From: Lathyrus oleraceus
Lineage: Eukaryota > Streptophyta > Magnoliopsida > Fabales > Fabaceae
Direction: 5' to 3'
Assembly: GCF_024323335.1 (NCBI RefSeq)
Contig: NC_066583.1
Location: 271,680,916-271,744,915, forward strand
Length of the DNA stretch: 64,000 nucleotides
Part shown: piece by piece, positions 33,509 through 46,145 of the stretch
Layout of the letters: the number at the start of each line of letters is the position of its first letter
Numbering within the stretch: the first letter of the stretch is position 1
Notes under the pieces: generated by a model
What the model saw: the letters and a program-made list of their open reading frames with translations, nothing else
The model's database searches: none
Told to the model about the DNA's origin: nothing
Translations under genes and position numbers: made by a program

Positions 33509-34866
33509 CTCGACCTTGTCTTTCCTAATGTGAGCATAGGCTACACAGCCAAATACTCTAAGTCTGTCGAGATTGGGTGAATGTTTCGACCCGACTTCTT
33601 CAAGTCTCTTCATCCCTAAGGAATACAAGGGGCACATATTTATTATATATGTTGTAGTCACAACAACTCCTGCCCAAAACACTTTCTTTAATCCCGCACT
33701 AACCGATATGCACCTCACTCTTTCTAGAATGGTTTGACTAAACCTTTCAGCCAAACCATTTTGTTGGGGAGTACCCGCAGTAGTTTTGTGTCTTGCAATA
33801 CCAGTTGCAACATAATAGCTATCAAAAGCCTCATTGCAAAATTCAAGACCATTGTCGGTTCTCAACCTCTTGGCCTTCCAGCCAGTTTGGTTTTCGACCA
33901 AAGTCTTCCAACTTTTGAAATTTTCAAAAAATTCATACTTAGTCTTCTGGATGAATACCCATAACTTTCTAGAATAATCATCAACTAAGGATAGAAAATA
34001 CTTTTCACCTGAGTGTAAGGATTTCTTGCAGGCCCCCAAAGATCAACATGGATATAATCAAGGGATCCATGTATTCTTTGTTTACCTTTGTTAAACTTCA
34101 CCCTACAGGATTTACCAAATACATAAGGTTCATAAAACTCTAGTTTTTTGACCTTGTCAGCACATAGAAAATTTTGTTTCGACAATTCGACTAGGCCTCA
34201 TTCGCTGACGTGGCCAAGTCTCTTGTGACATAGCTCAGTCTTTGACACAGGTTTTATGGATGCCACATCTGTTGAACCACTTACAACCTCAGCCTCAAGG
34301 GTATATTGGCCTTGCCTTTTGACGCCTCTCAAGACTTCCTTCAATCAATTCATTATCCTTAGGATACTTTGTTCACCTTTGAAAACATATCCTTTCTTGT
34401 TGAGTTCACTAATAGAAATCAAATTTATCTTAAGTTTAAGTACATACCTGACATTAATCAATAACCTTATTGACTCATCATAGAGCTTGAATCTTACAGA
34501 TCCAATACATGCGATTTTGCAGGCTCTATTGTTGCCCAGTAACACTGATCCACCATCTTGATCACACAATTCCTCACGCATGTCTTTGCTTGGAGTCATG
34601 TTCCAAGTACAACTTAAATCCATAATCCACTCCTTGCTAGAGTCGTTGTTTGAAATCATTGGGTCATCAAATGATTCATAACCATTTTGCACAATGGTTG
34701 CATTACAATTATCCTTTCTACCATGATTATTCAGACGTTCAGAGTATATCTTTCTTGTATGACCCTCATTCTTACAATGATAACACCTAATAGCAATAAC
34801 ATTACCATCATAAGAATTATGTAAAACTTCACCCTTCTTCTTCTCAAACCAACCATCTTTCTTCAA
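33485..34866 (-). pseudogene. Protease and integrase core of copia element B
   Basis: The frame at 34345-34866 has a gag knuckle with the last Cys lost (CYHCKNEGHTRKIY) and a protease site read as WIMDLSCTWNMTP, where the usual DSG is DLS. The integrase at 33485-34039 has LVDDYSRKLWVF, RTDNGLEF and GTPQQNGLAERF, so the catalytic Asp-Asp-Glu are present. The frame stops in the nested LTR at 33510. Confidence 0.8.
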
Positions 34867-35357
34867 GAATTTTTCCCCTTAATGGACAATCCTTCACCAA
34901 TAGAAGAGAACTTTTTCTCCTTTCTTTCATTCAGGTCCTTCGAATACAAGGTTGATTGAACTTCTTCAAAGGTCACGGACTCTCTTCCGTACAAGAGGGT
35001 TTCTCTGAAGTGAGCATGAGATCTTGGTAAATCACATAGCAACAACAACACTTGATCTTCATCATCAATCTTAACCTCGATATTTTCAAGATCAAGAATC
35101 AAGTTGTTGAACATATCTAGCTTCTCATCCAAGGCTCTGTATTTACTCATCTTGGATGAATACAAGGCTTGTTTCAGGTAGAGACGATTGAACAAGGATT
35201 TGGTTATATACAAACCCTTGAGTTTTCCCAACATACCTACTACTATCTTCTCCTTCAAGATCCGATAGAGAACCTTATCACCAAGGCTCAATGTGATGGC
35301 ACTGTGAGGTTTCTCGATCATCGTCATCTTCTCCTTCTTTGTTAAGGAAGTATCCAT
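34863..35357 (-). pseudogene. gag of copia element B
   Basis: The frame encodes a copia-type Gag: KSLFNRLYLKQALYSSKM, then a helical region, LLCDLPRSHAHFRETLLYG and a Lys-rich tail leading to the zinc knuckle of the next frame. The N-terminus is shifted out of frame between 35360 and 35500. Confidence 0.7.
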
Positions 35358-35511
35358 CTTCTATGATACTTTTAATGCTTCTAACAAACTTGGCTGAACC
35401 AATAGGGCTTGCATCTTCAAGCCCCACAAATCGAAATCATTCACACCGGTGAATTTCTCAATCTCATACTTTATTGATAACATCTTCTTCTCCATTCTCA
35501 CCGCACCAATT

Positions 35512-35956
35512 TGTTATGAAATCGATGCCCATAAAGCAGAGTATGATCAATTTCTTGATTAACAAGAAAACCACAAAGTAAAGGAAAAGATAGAAGATAA
35601 GAGAAAAACAATTCAAATTAGTTTAAAATTGGATTCTTGATTAAATTACACATTATGGAACACTGGTTAGAATTGAATCTCAACCATGTCACTTTCTCTC
35701 TCTGATTAGGATTATCAGGGAATGATGGAGAAGTGAGAACTAGTATGTTATTTATAAGTAGACTAAACCCTAGCTTTTAACTAGCATAATAAATAATTGG
35801 TCCAACAGACTATCTCAATTCAACATGCTAACTTAAACAACAAGCTAAGATATTTCTGCATGCAAGAACGGACTTCGACTACAACATGCACATCTTCGAC
35901 TACTTGTCGAACCGTGAAGCTAACCTTGTCGAGGCTAGAGCTTGATCCAAATACCA
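35512..35956 (-). repeat. 5' LTR of copia element B
   Basis: It starts TGTTATGAAATCGATGCC and ends CTTGATCCAAATACCA. It is diverged from 29615-30053 at many sites, so the insertion is old. Confidence 0.85.
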
Positions 35957-36359
35957 TATAAGATTTTTGTATATGCTTAGTGTTTAGGTATAAGTGTATG
36001 AATTAGGATCTGTCCGTTCTCCAGTTGGGGGAGAACTTTTTATAGAGGCCTTTGGGCCTAGGTTTCTTGGGAAATATCACCTTCTGCCCAATCTATTAGG
36101 GACCCTTGAATTACTATTTTCTAGGGGGAACATGCTCCAACTACTAACTCTGACTTCCCTCTAACCAAAAGACATATTTCCTGTGTTTTCACATAACTGG
36201 GCGAGTGAGGGATACTGTGGGGCAATGTGATACCTCCTGAAGGGCAACATATGGATGTCGCCTCTTCTAGGGTCGACCAAGCTCCCACCCTTGTTAAGGC
36301 TTTTACAAATATAACACTATAGAATCTGAACATGAATCTCCTCATGATAATTATTTGGA
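35957..36359. other. Unassigned, possibly an LTR fragment
   Basis: This is less AT-rich than its surroundings, with phrases such as GTTCTCCAGTTGGGGGAGAA and GGCCTTTGGGCCTAGG that suggest a retroelement LTR or leader. There is no partner copy in the window. The minus-strand frame 36121-36345 is not recognised. Confidence 0.25.
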
Positions 36360-37100
36360 AAATTTAATGCACAAGAAATGATACCAGGTTTCAAAATGGA
36401 AAAATTAACTTTGATAGAGGCATTTTTCATGTTAAACAATTGGTTTATATAACATCTTCTTCTTTCAAATGTAACATGTACTCTTCAATTCACAAGTTTA
36501 CAATTATTAAATGATTTGACATCAAATGTCAATCTCATCCTGCACCTAGAGTCATACAAGTTATTTGGTATTTTCCTAGTCATAATTGGGTTAAGTACAA
36601 CACGAATGAAACTTCAAGAGGAAAACCTATAATATCTACTTGCGGTGGCATATTTAGTGATAATTTAGGAACATTTTTTGGAGTTTTCTCATATTAGAGT
36701 TTGCACATCCTTTCAAACTGAATTGCATGAGAATCATGCTTGCTATCGAATATGATAAAGGAAGAATTTGAGAAATCTTTTCTTTAAAATTGACTTAATG
36801 TTGACCAATTATGCATTTTCTAATGTAAATATTTCCCCATTGGCATCTTTTGATTAAATGAAAGAATACGTTACACATTATATGCTCCTTTAGATTCAAA
36901 ATATCGCACATTTTGATAAAGGAAAATGCATGTGCAGATAAATTAACTGATACAAATTTTTTGTTGATTATGACACTTTGTAGAATTCACTTCTTATTTA
37001 TGCTTTTGAAGGTTTTTAGAGAGATATGTTGAGTTTGTTCAATTATCGATTTTGCTAATTTTTTGATGGATTATATTTAATGTCCACCATCCTTTTTGTT
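36360..37100 (+). pseudogene. LINE RNase H-like domain and 3' end remnant
   Basis: At 36530-36690 the plus strand reads PAPRVIQVIWYFPSHNWVKY, then NTNETSRGKP and STCGGIFSDNLGTFFGVFS, the RVT_3 RNase H start of plant LINEs. Further on, KENACADKLTDTNF (about 36925) matches the domain's end. Stops and shifts lie between. A T-rich 3' region follows. Confidence 0.65.
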
Positions 37101-37269
37101 TTTCCTTTTTTATTTAATAAATTAATATTGATCAAGTAATCTATTTTTAACAATTAAAAGTATATTTTTGGGAATGTAACACGGGAAGTGCAATAAATCG
37201 ACCTTTATTTCAAAAAAAATTAAAATTGATTTTGAGCATTTTTTATTTTCATAAATATTGTTAAAATTC

Positions 37270-37320
37270 TGGTATGCAGATATCAGATGTCTTAAGAGAT
37301 GTCGAGACACTGATATCTGA
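37270..37320 (-). repeat. Truncated 3' LTR of copia element C
   Basis: TGGTATGCAGATATCAGATG and the next 30 bp match 43098-43148 nearly perfectly, then the sequence passes straight into the env-like region. The first ~840 bp of the 3' LTR (minus-strand sense) are missing. Confidence 0.75.
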
Positions 37321-38107
37321 CCAACAAGAGATTTTCCAATAGAGCTTCTAGAAGGAGTGCCTTTCAAACCACCAGATTTTCTTTTCATTTCCCTAGAGGG
37401 AGAATCTTCAAACACCATTGCCTTTCCTTTACGTCTTTTCAGTCTCTTGGTTATACCCGGAGTTATAATATTGGTAAAGTGTTCTTCATCAGAAGCTAGT
37501 TCATCAACATTGACAACATGATCAACTTTCTTTTTACTTTTTCTCTTATGAGCAACATGCTCAGGGACACAATCATATTCCTTCTTCTTACTCCTTCTTT
37601 CAAGAGCATCATGTTTAGGAATGATTTCCTAAGCTTTTTCACTAGAATCATTGTCATGGCTAGTTTCTTTTACCAAAGATGTTTGAACATCTGGAAAAAC
37701 ATCTGAGTTCACTTTCTTCAAAACAGATGTAACAAACTTCCTAAGTTCCTTATCAATGACACTCCTTTAAGCTCCCGTTGGATTCTCAGTAGTGGGGTTT
37801 CTCATCTCATCCCCTTTAGACCTAGATTCTTATTCAACAACAATTTTATCTTTACTGGAGATTATAGGTTCAGAAGACTTACCAGAAGTCTTGACATTTT
37901 TAGACGCATAAGGCGTAACTTTCTTCTGAGGGGGTGGATAAATCGTGGATAAGGGAGCAACATCCAAGACCAGATCCTCCAGATTGATCATTTGGTACGG
38001 TTCATTTTCCCTAACAGTTGGGGAAGATGATCCACTGGTTTCAGTTGGGACATGCATGTGTGTGGGTGAAGATTGTTTCGACATTTTAGTTGACACTTGA
38101 TGCAAAT
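37310..38107 (-). pseudogene. Env-like (3' additional) reading frame of SIRE element C
   Basis: On the minus strand, 37830-38105 (MHQVSTKMSKQSSPTHMHV, Ser/Pro-rich) and 37122-37418 (VFEDSPSREMKRKSGGLKG, then SRSSIGKSL) are parts of one lineage, joined through Lys/Asp-rich sequence with stops near 37625 and 37770. Legume SIRE elements carry such a frame after pol, usually called 'envelope-like'. No signal peptide or membrane span can be read here, and a role in entry is not supported. Confidence 0.6.
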
Positions 38108-38299
38108 GGAATAGGGAAAGACTCGAGAGAGAGAGAGGGTGAGCACAGATGTCTGGAGAGGAATGAGGTATTTAGAAGGAATGGGCGGTGTATTTTTTCC
38201 CAAAAGGATACACAATGAGGTAAAGGGTTTAGGTAAGCGTGTCTAGAGTAATGATGAAAGTTAAACTCTTGTTTGACACACTTAAATAGTTGTAATTGC

Positions 38300-41200
38300 T
38301 ATAAATGCTCATTAACACAAATCATAAGTTTTCCTCTTAATTTTTCAAATTGAAATGCATGCAAGGCTTTGGTAAAAATGTCTGCAAGCTGATTCTCCGT
38401 GCTAACATGCTCAAGTGTTATGACTTTGTCTTCAACAAGTTCTCTAATAAAATGATGCCTGATGTCAATGTGTTTAGTCCTACTGTGCTAAATAGGATTT
38501 TTGGAGATATTAATAGAACTCAAGTTATCACAGAATAATTTCATGACATCTTGTGTGACAATGTATTCAGTCAACATTTGTTTCATCTACATTAGTTGAG
38601 AGCAGTTGTTGCCTGCTGCTATGTACTCAGCTTTAGCAGTAGGTAGGGATACGCAATTCTGTTTCTTGCTGAACCATGAAATCAAATTGTTCCCAAGAAG
38701 AAACATCCTCCGGGGGTACTCTTCCTATCATTAACACTACCAGTCCAATCGACATCATAATACCCCACTAATATAGAATTTGAATCACGTGAATACAACA
38801 TTCCATACTCACTTGTGCCATTGACATACTTTAGAATCCTTTTTACTTGATTGATGTGACTCACTTTGGGTTCTGCTTGATATCTAGCACAAACTCCAAC
38901 AGTAAAAGTTATATCTGGTCTGCTTGTTGTAAGATATAGAAGGCTACCAATGATGCTTCTATATAAACTCTAGTCAACACTTATGCCCTTTTCATCTTTA
39001 GATAACTTTAAGTGAGTAGGTGCAAGAGTTCTTTTGTGACTAGAATTCTCCAATCCAAATTTATTAACAATACTCTTTGCATATTTGCTTTGACATAGAA
39101 AAATGGAGTCGTCCATTTGTTTGACTTGGAGCCCAAGGAAGTACGTTAGTTCACCTACCAAACTCATTTCAAACTCAAATTGAATTTGCTTGACAAAATG
39201 TTGAACCGTCTCATATGACATCCCTCCAAACACAATATCATCCACATAGATCTGAGCTATCATAAGTTTTCATCCTTCTCTTTGACAAATGGAGTTTTAT
39301 CAGTTCCATCCTTTCTACATCCATGGTTGATGAGAAACTCAGTCAACCTTTCATACCAAGCTCTTGGAGCTTGTTTTAAACCATACATTGCCTTCTTTAA
39401 TTTGAACACATGATTTGGGAACGTAGGGTCAATAAACCCTTTTGGTTGTTCAACATGCACATCTTCATTTAAATAGCCATTTAGAAAGACACTTTTAACA
39501 TCCATTTTAAACAACTTGAACTTTAAAAGGCATGTCATTCCAAGTAACAATCTTATAGACTCCAGGCGAGCCACTGGAACAAAGGTTTCATCAAAGTCCA
39601 TTCTTTCCATTTGGGTGTATCCTTGAGCAATAAGTCTGACTTTGTTTTTGGTAACTACCCCTTGTTCATCGGACTTGTTCTTGTACAACCATCTAGGGCC
39701 AATAACATTTATTCCTTCAGGTCTTAGAACCAAATCCCACACCTCATTTCTTTTGAATTGGCCAAGTTCATCTTGCATAGCATTAATCCAGAACTCATCA
39801 GTCAAGGCCTCCTTTATATTCTTAGGTTCAAATTTAGAAACAAAACAGGCATTTGACACAACTTCCCTTGATCTGGTAATTATCCCCTCATTTAGATTTC
39901 CCATAATAAGCTCCTTAGGATGATCTTTCTGAATTCTGATGGAAGGCCCTTTGTTAGTTGACTCATCTCTGTAGGTTCAGTATTAGCATTTGAGTCTGCA
40001 ACATCTTCTGGAACATCATTCATCGATGTTTCAACATCATATGTGACATCAACTTCGTTAGTTGAGTCATCTACAACAATGTTTATGGATTCCATCATTA
40101 CCTTGGTTCTGGAGTTGAAAACTTTATATGCTCTGCTGTTTGTAGAGTACCCCATAAAAATTCCCTCATCACTTTTAGGATCCATTTTTATCCTCTACTC
40201 ACGATCTGCTAGAATATAACATTTACTTCCAAATACATGGAAATATTTCACAGTTGGCTTTCTTCCTTTCCATAGTTCATACAATGTGGCTGATGTGCCA
40301 GATCTGATAGTCACTCTATTAAGGATATAACATGCATTGTTCATGGCTTCAGCCCAAAAATGATATGGAAGTTTCTTAGCATGAAGCATGACCCTGGCAC
40401 ATTCTTGAATGGTTCTATTCTTGCACTCAACCACACCATTCTGTTGAGGGGTGATGGGTGAAGAGAACTCATGACTAATTCCTTCAGAGGTGCAAAAATA
40501 ATCAAACTTGTTGTTTTCAAATTCCTTCCCATGGTCACTTCTAATTCTGACAATGCCATTATCCTTCTCTCTTTGAATCTTTTGATAGAGTTCATTAAAC
40601 ACTTCAAACACTTCTGAATTTTCTTTAATGAAGTTCACCCAGGTGAACCTTGAGAAGTCATCAACAACAACATAGGCATACCTTTTTCCTCCTAGACTTT
40701 CAACTTGCATAGGTCCCATCAAGTCCATATGAAGTAGCTCCAAAACTTTTGAAGTGGTCAGATGTTGGAGCTTCTTATGTGACATCTTTGTTTGCCTCCC
40801 TATTTGACATTCACCACCGATTCTTTCTTCATAAATTTTCAGTTTGGGCATTCCTCAGACTGCTTCCTGTGACACAAATTTCTTCATACCTTTCAGATGT
40901 AAGTGACCAAGCTTTTGATGCCATAACTTAGTCTCATCCTCTTTTGTCATTAGGCATGTGGAGAGACAATATGTTTCTTGAGGAGTCCACATATAACAAT
41001 TATCTTTTTATCTGGCTCCCATCATGATGACTTCATTCTTCTCATTTGTTACCATACATTCAGATTTACTGAAATTCACTTTGAGAACTTGGTCACAAAG
41101 TTGACTAATACTTATCAAATTAGCAGTCAACCCTTTAACAAACAGTACATCATCAAGACTAGGCAGTCCTGGATAGTCCAGCTTTCCAACCCACTTTATT

Positions 41201-43022
41201 TCTCCTTTAGATCCATCTCAAAGGTGACATAGCTAGTAGAATATGACTTAATATTCACCAAATATTTCTTGACACCAGTCATGTGTCTATAGCAGCCACT
41301 ATCGAAATACCAATCCTATCTAGCAGAGGCTCTGAGGGAGGTGTGAGTTATGAGTCTTGACATACCATTTCTGGGAATCCACCCTTTCTTTGTTTTAACC
41401 ATAGTTTGTTTTCTTCTAGGTTGTGAAGCAGGTTTGGGATAGCCATATAATTTGTATCAATAGGGTTTTATGTGACCAAACTTCCCATAATGATGCCACT
41501 TCCATCGCTGGGTCTTGCTTCCTGAGTAAACCTCTTGATGCCCTTGCTGATGTTGGGACATTTGATTTGACATATGTCATTTCTGTTTTCTTTTAGGTTG
41601 AACAAAGTTCATTACAAACCATTTTCCTTTGTTCATTACAACTCAATTATCATAACCAAGACTTTGAACATTTCCAACATACTTACCAGTTTGAAGAATT
41701 TCATCCAGCACATCAGAACTACTGTTAAGCATTCTTACAGACTTAGTCATATTGTCAAGTTTTGAATTGACCAATACAACTTCCTCCTTCAGATTAGAGA
41801 TGATAGATAGATGCTCCACTTTCTCTGCCTGTAGTTAAGCAATAACTTTCTTTTGATCTTCTCCCAGTTTACATACTTCTTCACTTTTGAGGCACAATTC
41901 CTTGTAAGATTCAGCAAGTTCCTCAAAGGTGAGTTCCTCATAATCAAAGTCCTCATCAGAATCACAAATTATAGTCAGGGTAGTAACCTGTTTGGTAGGT
42001 TCCACTTCAGGATCACTTTTAGAGTCATCTTCTGACCAAGATACAAACAGACCCTTCTTCTGTTTCTTGAGATATGCGAGGTACTCAACTCTTATGCGAC
42101 CAAACCCTTCACATCCGTGAAATTGGATTCCTTTTCCTTGGTTATTCTTTTCTTCAGTTTTACGTCTTCTGCCAAAATCCTGATTTTTGTTGATGTCGAA
42201 TGACTTGTTCTTAACATTAGATCTTGCCTTCCAGTCCATCTTCTTCATCACTTTATTGAATTGTGTTCCAAGTAATACAATAACATTAGATATCCCTTCA
42301 TTTGTATCCAGGTCACATTCATCTTCAAAGTCTTCAATATTAGAAACAAAGGCTATGCTTTTCTTCTTTTCAGATTTTTCACTGATCCCTAACTAAAAGG
42401 TCTGAAGAGATTCCATTAGTTCATCAACTTTCATGTTGTTGATATCTTGATCTTCTTCAATGGCAGTTACCTTCATGTCAAATCTCTTTGGAAGAGACCT
42501 GAGGATTTTTCTGACCAACTTAGCTTCTGACATCTTTTCCCCTAGGGCACTTGAGGCATTGGCTATCTCAATGATATTCATGTGAAAGTCATGAATGCTC
42601 TCACCCTTCTTTATTCTTAAGTTATCAAACTTGGTGGTAAGCAGTTGAAGTTTTGGCATCTTTACCTTAGAGGTTCCTTCATGAGTAGTCTTTAAGATCT
42701 CCCAAGCATCTTTAGCAACAATACAATTGTTTATTAGTCTGAAGATGTTCTTGTCCACTCAATTGAATAAAGCATTCAATGCTTTGGAGTTTCCCTGAGC
42801 TAATTTATCATCTTGATCATCCCAGTCTTCCTCAGCCTTCAGCACATCAATAATCTTACCATTTTTATCTCTAGTCATTGGTGGATCCCATCCCTTGACC
42901 ATAAATTTCCAAGCCTTGATGTCCATGGATTTGATAAAATCCACCATACGAGCTTTCCAGTAGTCATAGTTGGTCCCATCAAGAATGGGTGGTCTGTTCA
43001 CAAATCCTCCTTCCTTGTCCAT
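38300..43022 (-). pseudogene. gag-pol of SIRE element C, broken
   Basis: Gag starts at 43022 (MDKEGGFVNRPPILDGTNYD) and is read on through stops at about 42758 and 42393. The CCHC knuckle near 42110 is degenerate (FHGCEGFGRIRVEY). Integrase at 40195-40851 keeps MDLMGPM, RSDHGKEFEN and GVVECKNRTIQE, so the Asp-Asp-Glu triad is present. RT at 39260-39904 gives RWLYKNKSDEQGVVTKNKVR and MDVKSVFLNGYL; a one-base shift near 39262 separates it from IYVDDIVFGG (38970-39263), so YVDD is intact. RNase H follows from 38864 (YDVDWTGSVNDRKST) to about 38300. IYVDDIVFGG and FLGLQVKQM are typical of SIRE. Confidence 0.85.
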
Positions 43023-43097
43023 TGTACCAGAAAGTATCTTCCCTAAATATCACCCAGACACAGAGCAGGATGTCTGCTCTAATATCAATTGAAATTT

Positions 43098-43990
43098 TGG
43101 TATGCAGATATCAGATGTCCTAAGAGATGTCGAGACACTGATATTTGATAAATACATAATAACAAGATAACTTGCATATAAGGGAACATAAAATAATAGA
43201 ACACACAGAGTTGTTAACCTAGTTCGGTGTACAACAACACCTACATCTGTGGGCTACCAAGCCATGGAGGAAATCCACTAAATAGTATCAATTTGTAGAC
43301 CTTCTGCAAACTATCTTCAATTTACAATCCACACCTTAATCACTACCCGTGTTTAACTTCTACCTAAGACACTCTTAGGTGTGAGACCCTTCTCAGTTTC
43401 CTTCCAATCACAACAGTGACAATTCAAACAATTACAAAAGATTTTGAAGTCACACTTCACAGACACACAATCACTCAATGCTTAAAAGCTTATGAATGCT
43501 TGACAACACTTACAATCAATTGACACAATCCTACTCATATATCAAGATGATATTAGAGAGACACACAAATAACATGTCCACTCAAACCCTAACACCACAC
43601 TGATCTCTTCTTTTCTTCGTACTTCAATTAGGTTTAGGGCATTCTATAAATAGTCATAGAATGAACTGGATTTGGGTTGGTATACTCAGTGAAACAACTG
43701 CGTAACGTTAGGTTAACAATAAAAAGTTTCCTAAAATGTCTCAACATTTAGAACACATAATAAGTTTTAAATCAATTACAATCTCTGATTCCTCACTCTG
43801 GGGCGCCACATGGGATTACTTAATATTCCTAGAATATTCTGTAATCAGTTAAGCAATCAAACGTTACCAAGAGTAAAAACCTGTTTCATACAGGATGTCG
43901 AATCCACATGTTAGGACATCTTGTTCAACATGTTGCAGCTAAGTTAGTTTTACCAAAATTACTACCAATCATAAATACAAAGAATTAACA
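43098..43990 (-). repeat. 5' LTR of SIRE element C, 893 bp
   Basis: The ends are TGGTATGCAG and GAATTAACA on the plus strand (TG...CA on both strands). It contains GTTGTTAACCTAGTTCGGTG and a run of short CTCTTAGGTGTGAGACCC-type words. A TATA-like TTCTATAAATAG lies at about 43642 on the plus strand (CTATTTATAGAA in element sense), a plausible promoter. Confidence 0.8.
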
Positions 43991-44254
43991 ATTATTTATA
44001 TGATTTTTTTCATAGTTATTTTCATATTTAAAAAGTGATAATCCAACATTTATATAAAAATAAAATTCAACTAATTATAACTTTTCATAACTATTGATTT
44101 GTTTTTATTTTTTATTTTTCTAAATATTAAATATAAATATTTAAAAATATTTAAAAAATAATAATTTTTGGTCAGACACATATGTTTAACAATATAATAA
44201 TAATAGATTAGATGGTTTTGAAGTTTAGAGTGAATACCTATTTAAAATTGGAGA

Positions 44255-45670
44255 GTCCAAATTAATCTATATAAGAAAAAAAATTCTTATTTAATTTCTT
44301 GTAAAATTTGATTAAGTCCTGCATCAAGTCAAAGTTGAACTAATAACTAACTAAGTCAAGCACTAAGTCAGAGTTGAACTAAGGATTTCTTAATCAATAG
44401 ATAACCTGTTTTACTACTAAACTATTGTATTTTTGATGTTTTAACTCATAAATAATACTTATATTAATATATTTTTTATTATTTTTAAATTATTAGTAAT
44501 ATTTAATCTTAATTACACTTTTGATCTCCAATTTTATTTTATTTATAAAATTGAACCCCCTATTTTAAATTTAAACAGTTTTAGTTCTCTATTTTAAATT
44601 TAAACAATTTTTGTATCTCTCTCATACTTTTGCACTCAAAATTAACGATGTTTCTATTTTTAAAAGACAAGTTACTTGTGAAACATGACAAATCATCATG
44701 TTTAAACATGTTATTGAACTTTATAGATAAAAATATAAGCTAAAAAACGACCATCTTATCAATTTTCTATGAAAAAACTGTAAGATGGGGATTAAAATTC
44801 TTTGAATTTAAAATAGGGGAATCAAAATTGTTTAAATTTAAAATATGTTTATTAATTTCGTGAATCAGAAAGAAAAAAATAGGGGATCAAAACTATAATT
44901 TAATATTTAATACATTTTAATCCCTAAAAAAGGCCATATTTAATCTCTTACAAAATTTAATCGGATTAGGTTAGTATCATATGTTCAATTATACATTACA
45001 ATACCATCAGATTTAAATCAAATAGCCAAAATTCTACATTATCATCATATTCATTATAGATGTACTATCAAATTCAAAATATTACAGTATCATCGAATTC
45101 CAAAATATTATACCAACAAATAGAATTTTAAAATCTAAAACATATAATATCACCAAAGTAAAACCAATAAAATAATCAAAGTGCCATAAAATTGCAAAGA
45201 ATGTTAGTACATGAGTTACAACTTAAAAACAAAAATGTCTTCAAATGCAAAAGACAAATTAAATAAAGTAGAAGGAAACATCAAATTGACCGCCATGATG
45301 AACCGGATCATTCTGAATCTTGAATTCATGCCTACTCCTAGATTAAATGGAGTCTCTTTTTTTTTTGTTAGGGATCAAAATCCCTACTCCTGAATTAAAT
45401 AGATTTTTTTTAACTTGAAAAATACATTGGTTCAATGGTAGAGTAGAACATGAATTTAAAAATAATTAGAAATAAATAGTAAGTTCTAGTAAGAAAAAAA
45501 ATAATACACATAGTAATTCAGTCACAGTTTAAAAGTAGGAAAAAATACCGATTTAAAAAAAATATTAATAGAGAGATTAATATGGTTTGATTAAATTTTG
45601 CAATAAATTAAATATGAACTTTTTTCTTAATGATTAATTTGAACTCTTTAATTTTTGTGGGACTAAAATA
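44255..45670. mobile_element. Foldback/MITE-like element with ~180 bp inverted ends, itself invaded
   Basis: The left zone 44255-44440 (GTCCAAATTAATCTATATAAG, TAAAATTTGATTAAGTCC, TTACTACTAAACTATTGTAT) is inverted at 45420-45670 (CATTGGTTCAATGGTAGAGTAG, GATTAAATTTTGCAATAAAT, TAATTTGAACTC). A further copy of the end sequence lies at 44935-44990. A separate MITE (44508-44900) sits between. The repeats are diverged and the boundaries approximate. Confidence 0.45.
44508..44900. mobile_element. MITE with 11 bp target duplication (Mutator-like size)
   Basis: TAATATTTAAT flanks the element exactly at 44497-44507 and 44901-44911. The ends are inverted (AATTACACTTTTGATC against AATTATAGTTTTGATC after reverse-complementing) and the inverted homology continues for about 110 bp through repeated TTTTAAATTTAAAC blocks. 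A 9-11 bp duplication suggests the Mutator superfamily, though AT-richness makes an exact length uncertain. Confidence 0.6.
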
Positions 45671-45800
45671 TATCTTCACTTTAAAGTTTACTGAATTATA
45701 TTGTTTTTTTTATAAAAATTTTAATGATTTGTTAATAGATTGATGTGTTTACTTAATCTATCAATTAGCATTAAATCCCCAAGATTAAGAGTACTATATA

Positions 45801-46145
45801 TAGGGGTGGCAAAACGGGCCCGGCCCGCTGGGCATGCCTGTTTTGCCCGCACTTTAGTATGGGGCGGGCCAAGGATTTAGACCCTCACCCTCTAATGTGT
45901 CCGCCCCGTCCCGTTTTTTTCGCGGGCTTTTGCGGGCATGCGCATTTACATAAATTTTTATATTTTAAGGCTTAAAGAGTGCAGTGTCCGCGGGTTTTCC
46001 CCGCCCCGCCCTCACATTTTTGCGGGACGGACCTAAGTTTTAGGTTCACATCCTCAACTATGATTGTCCCGCCCCGGCCCAATTTTTTTGTGGGCTTTTG
46101 CGGGGCGGGCCTAAACGAGGCGGGCATGCCCGTTTGCCACCCCTA
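45801..46145. mobile_element. Short hAT-type MITE, 345 bp
   Basis: The ends are TAGGGGTGGCAAAACGGGC and GCCCGTTTGCCACCCCTA, a nearly perfect inverted pair of a form common in plant hAT MITEs. The interior is GC-rich with CCCGCCCCG-type words, unlike its surroundings. The 8 bp target duplication cannot be fixed in the surrounding TATATA. The frame at 45979-46194 is a shadow. Confidence 0.75.

Larger units (their letters stand above)
29615..35956 (-). mobile_element. Ty1-copia retrotransposon B, internally deleted, with nested LTR
   Basis: Two LTRs of about 440 bp in the same orientation (29615-30053 and 35512-35956) enclose a minus-strand gag, protease and integrase, and a remnant of RT/RNase H. 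The sequence just inside the right (5') LTR reads ATTGGTGCGGTGAGAATGG on the minus strand; it is not the usual Met primer site. The integrase is split by a 2.7 kb solo LTR. No clear 5 bp target duplication flanks the element. Confidence 0.85.
37270..43990 (-). mobile_element. SIRE/Maximus-type Ty1-copia retrotransposon C with env-like region
   Basis: The right (5') LTR is 43098-43990. On the minus strand it starts TGTTAATTCTTTG and ends TCTGCATACCA, followed by ATTGATATTAGAGCAGA, a near match to the Met primer site. From right to left come gag, protease, integrase, RT, RNase H, and then an additional coding-like region at 37310-38107, the layout of SIRE (Sireviruses). At the left end only about 51 bp of LTR (37270-37320) remain. 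The element is broken by stops and shifts. Confidence 0.85.
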
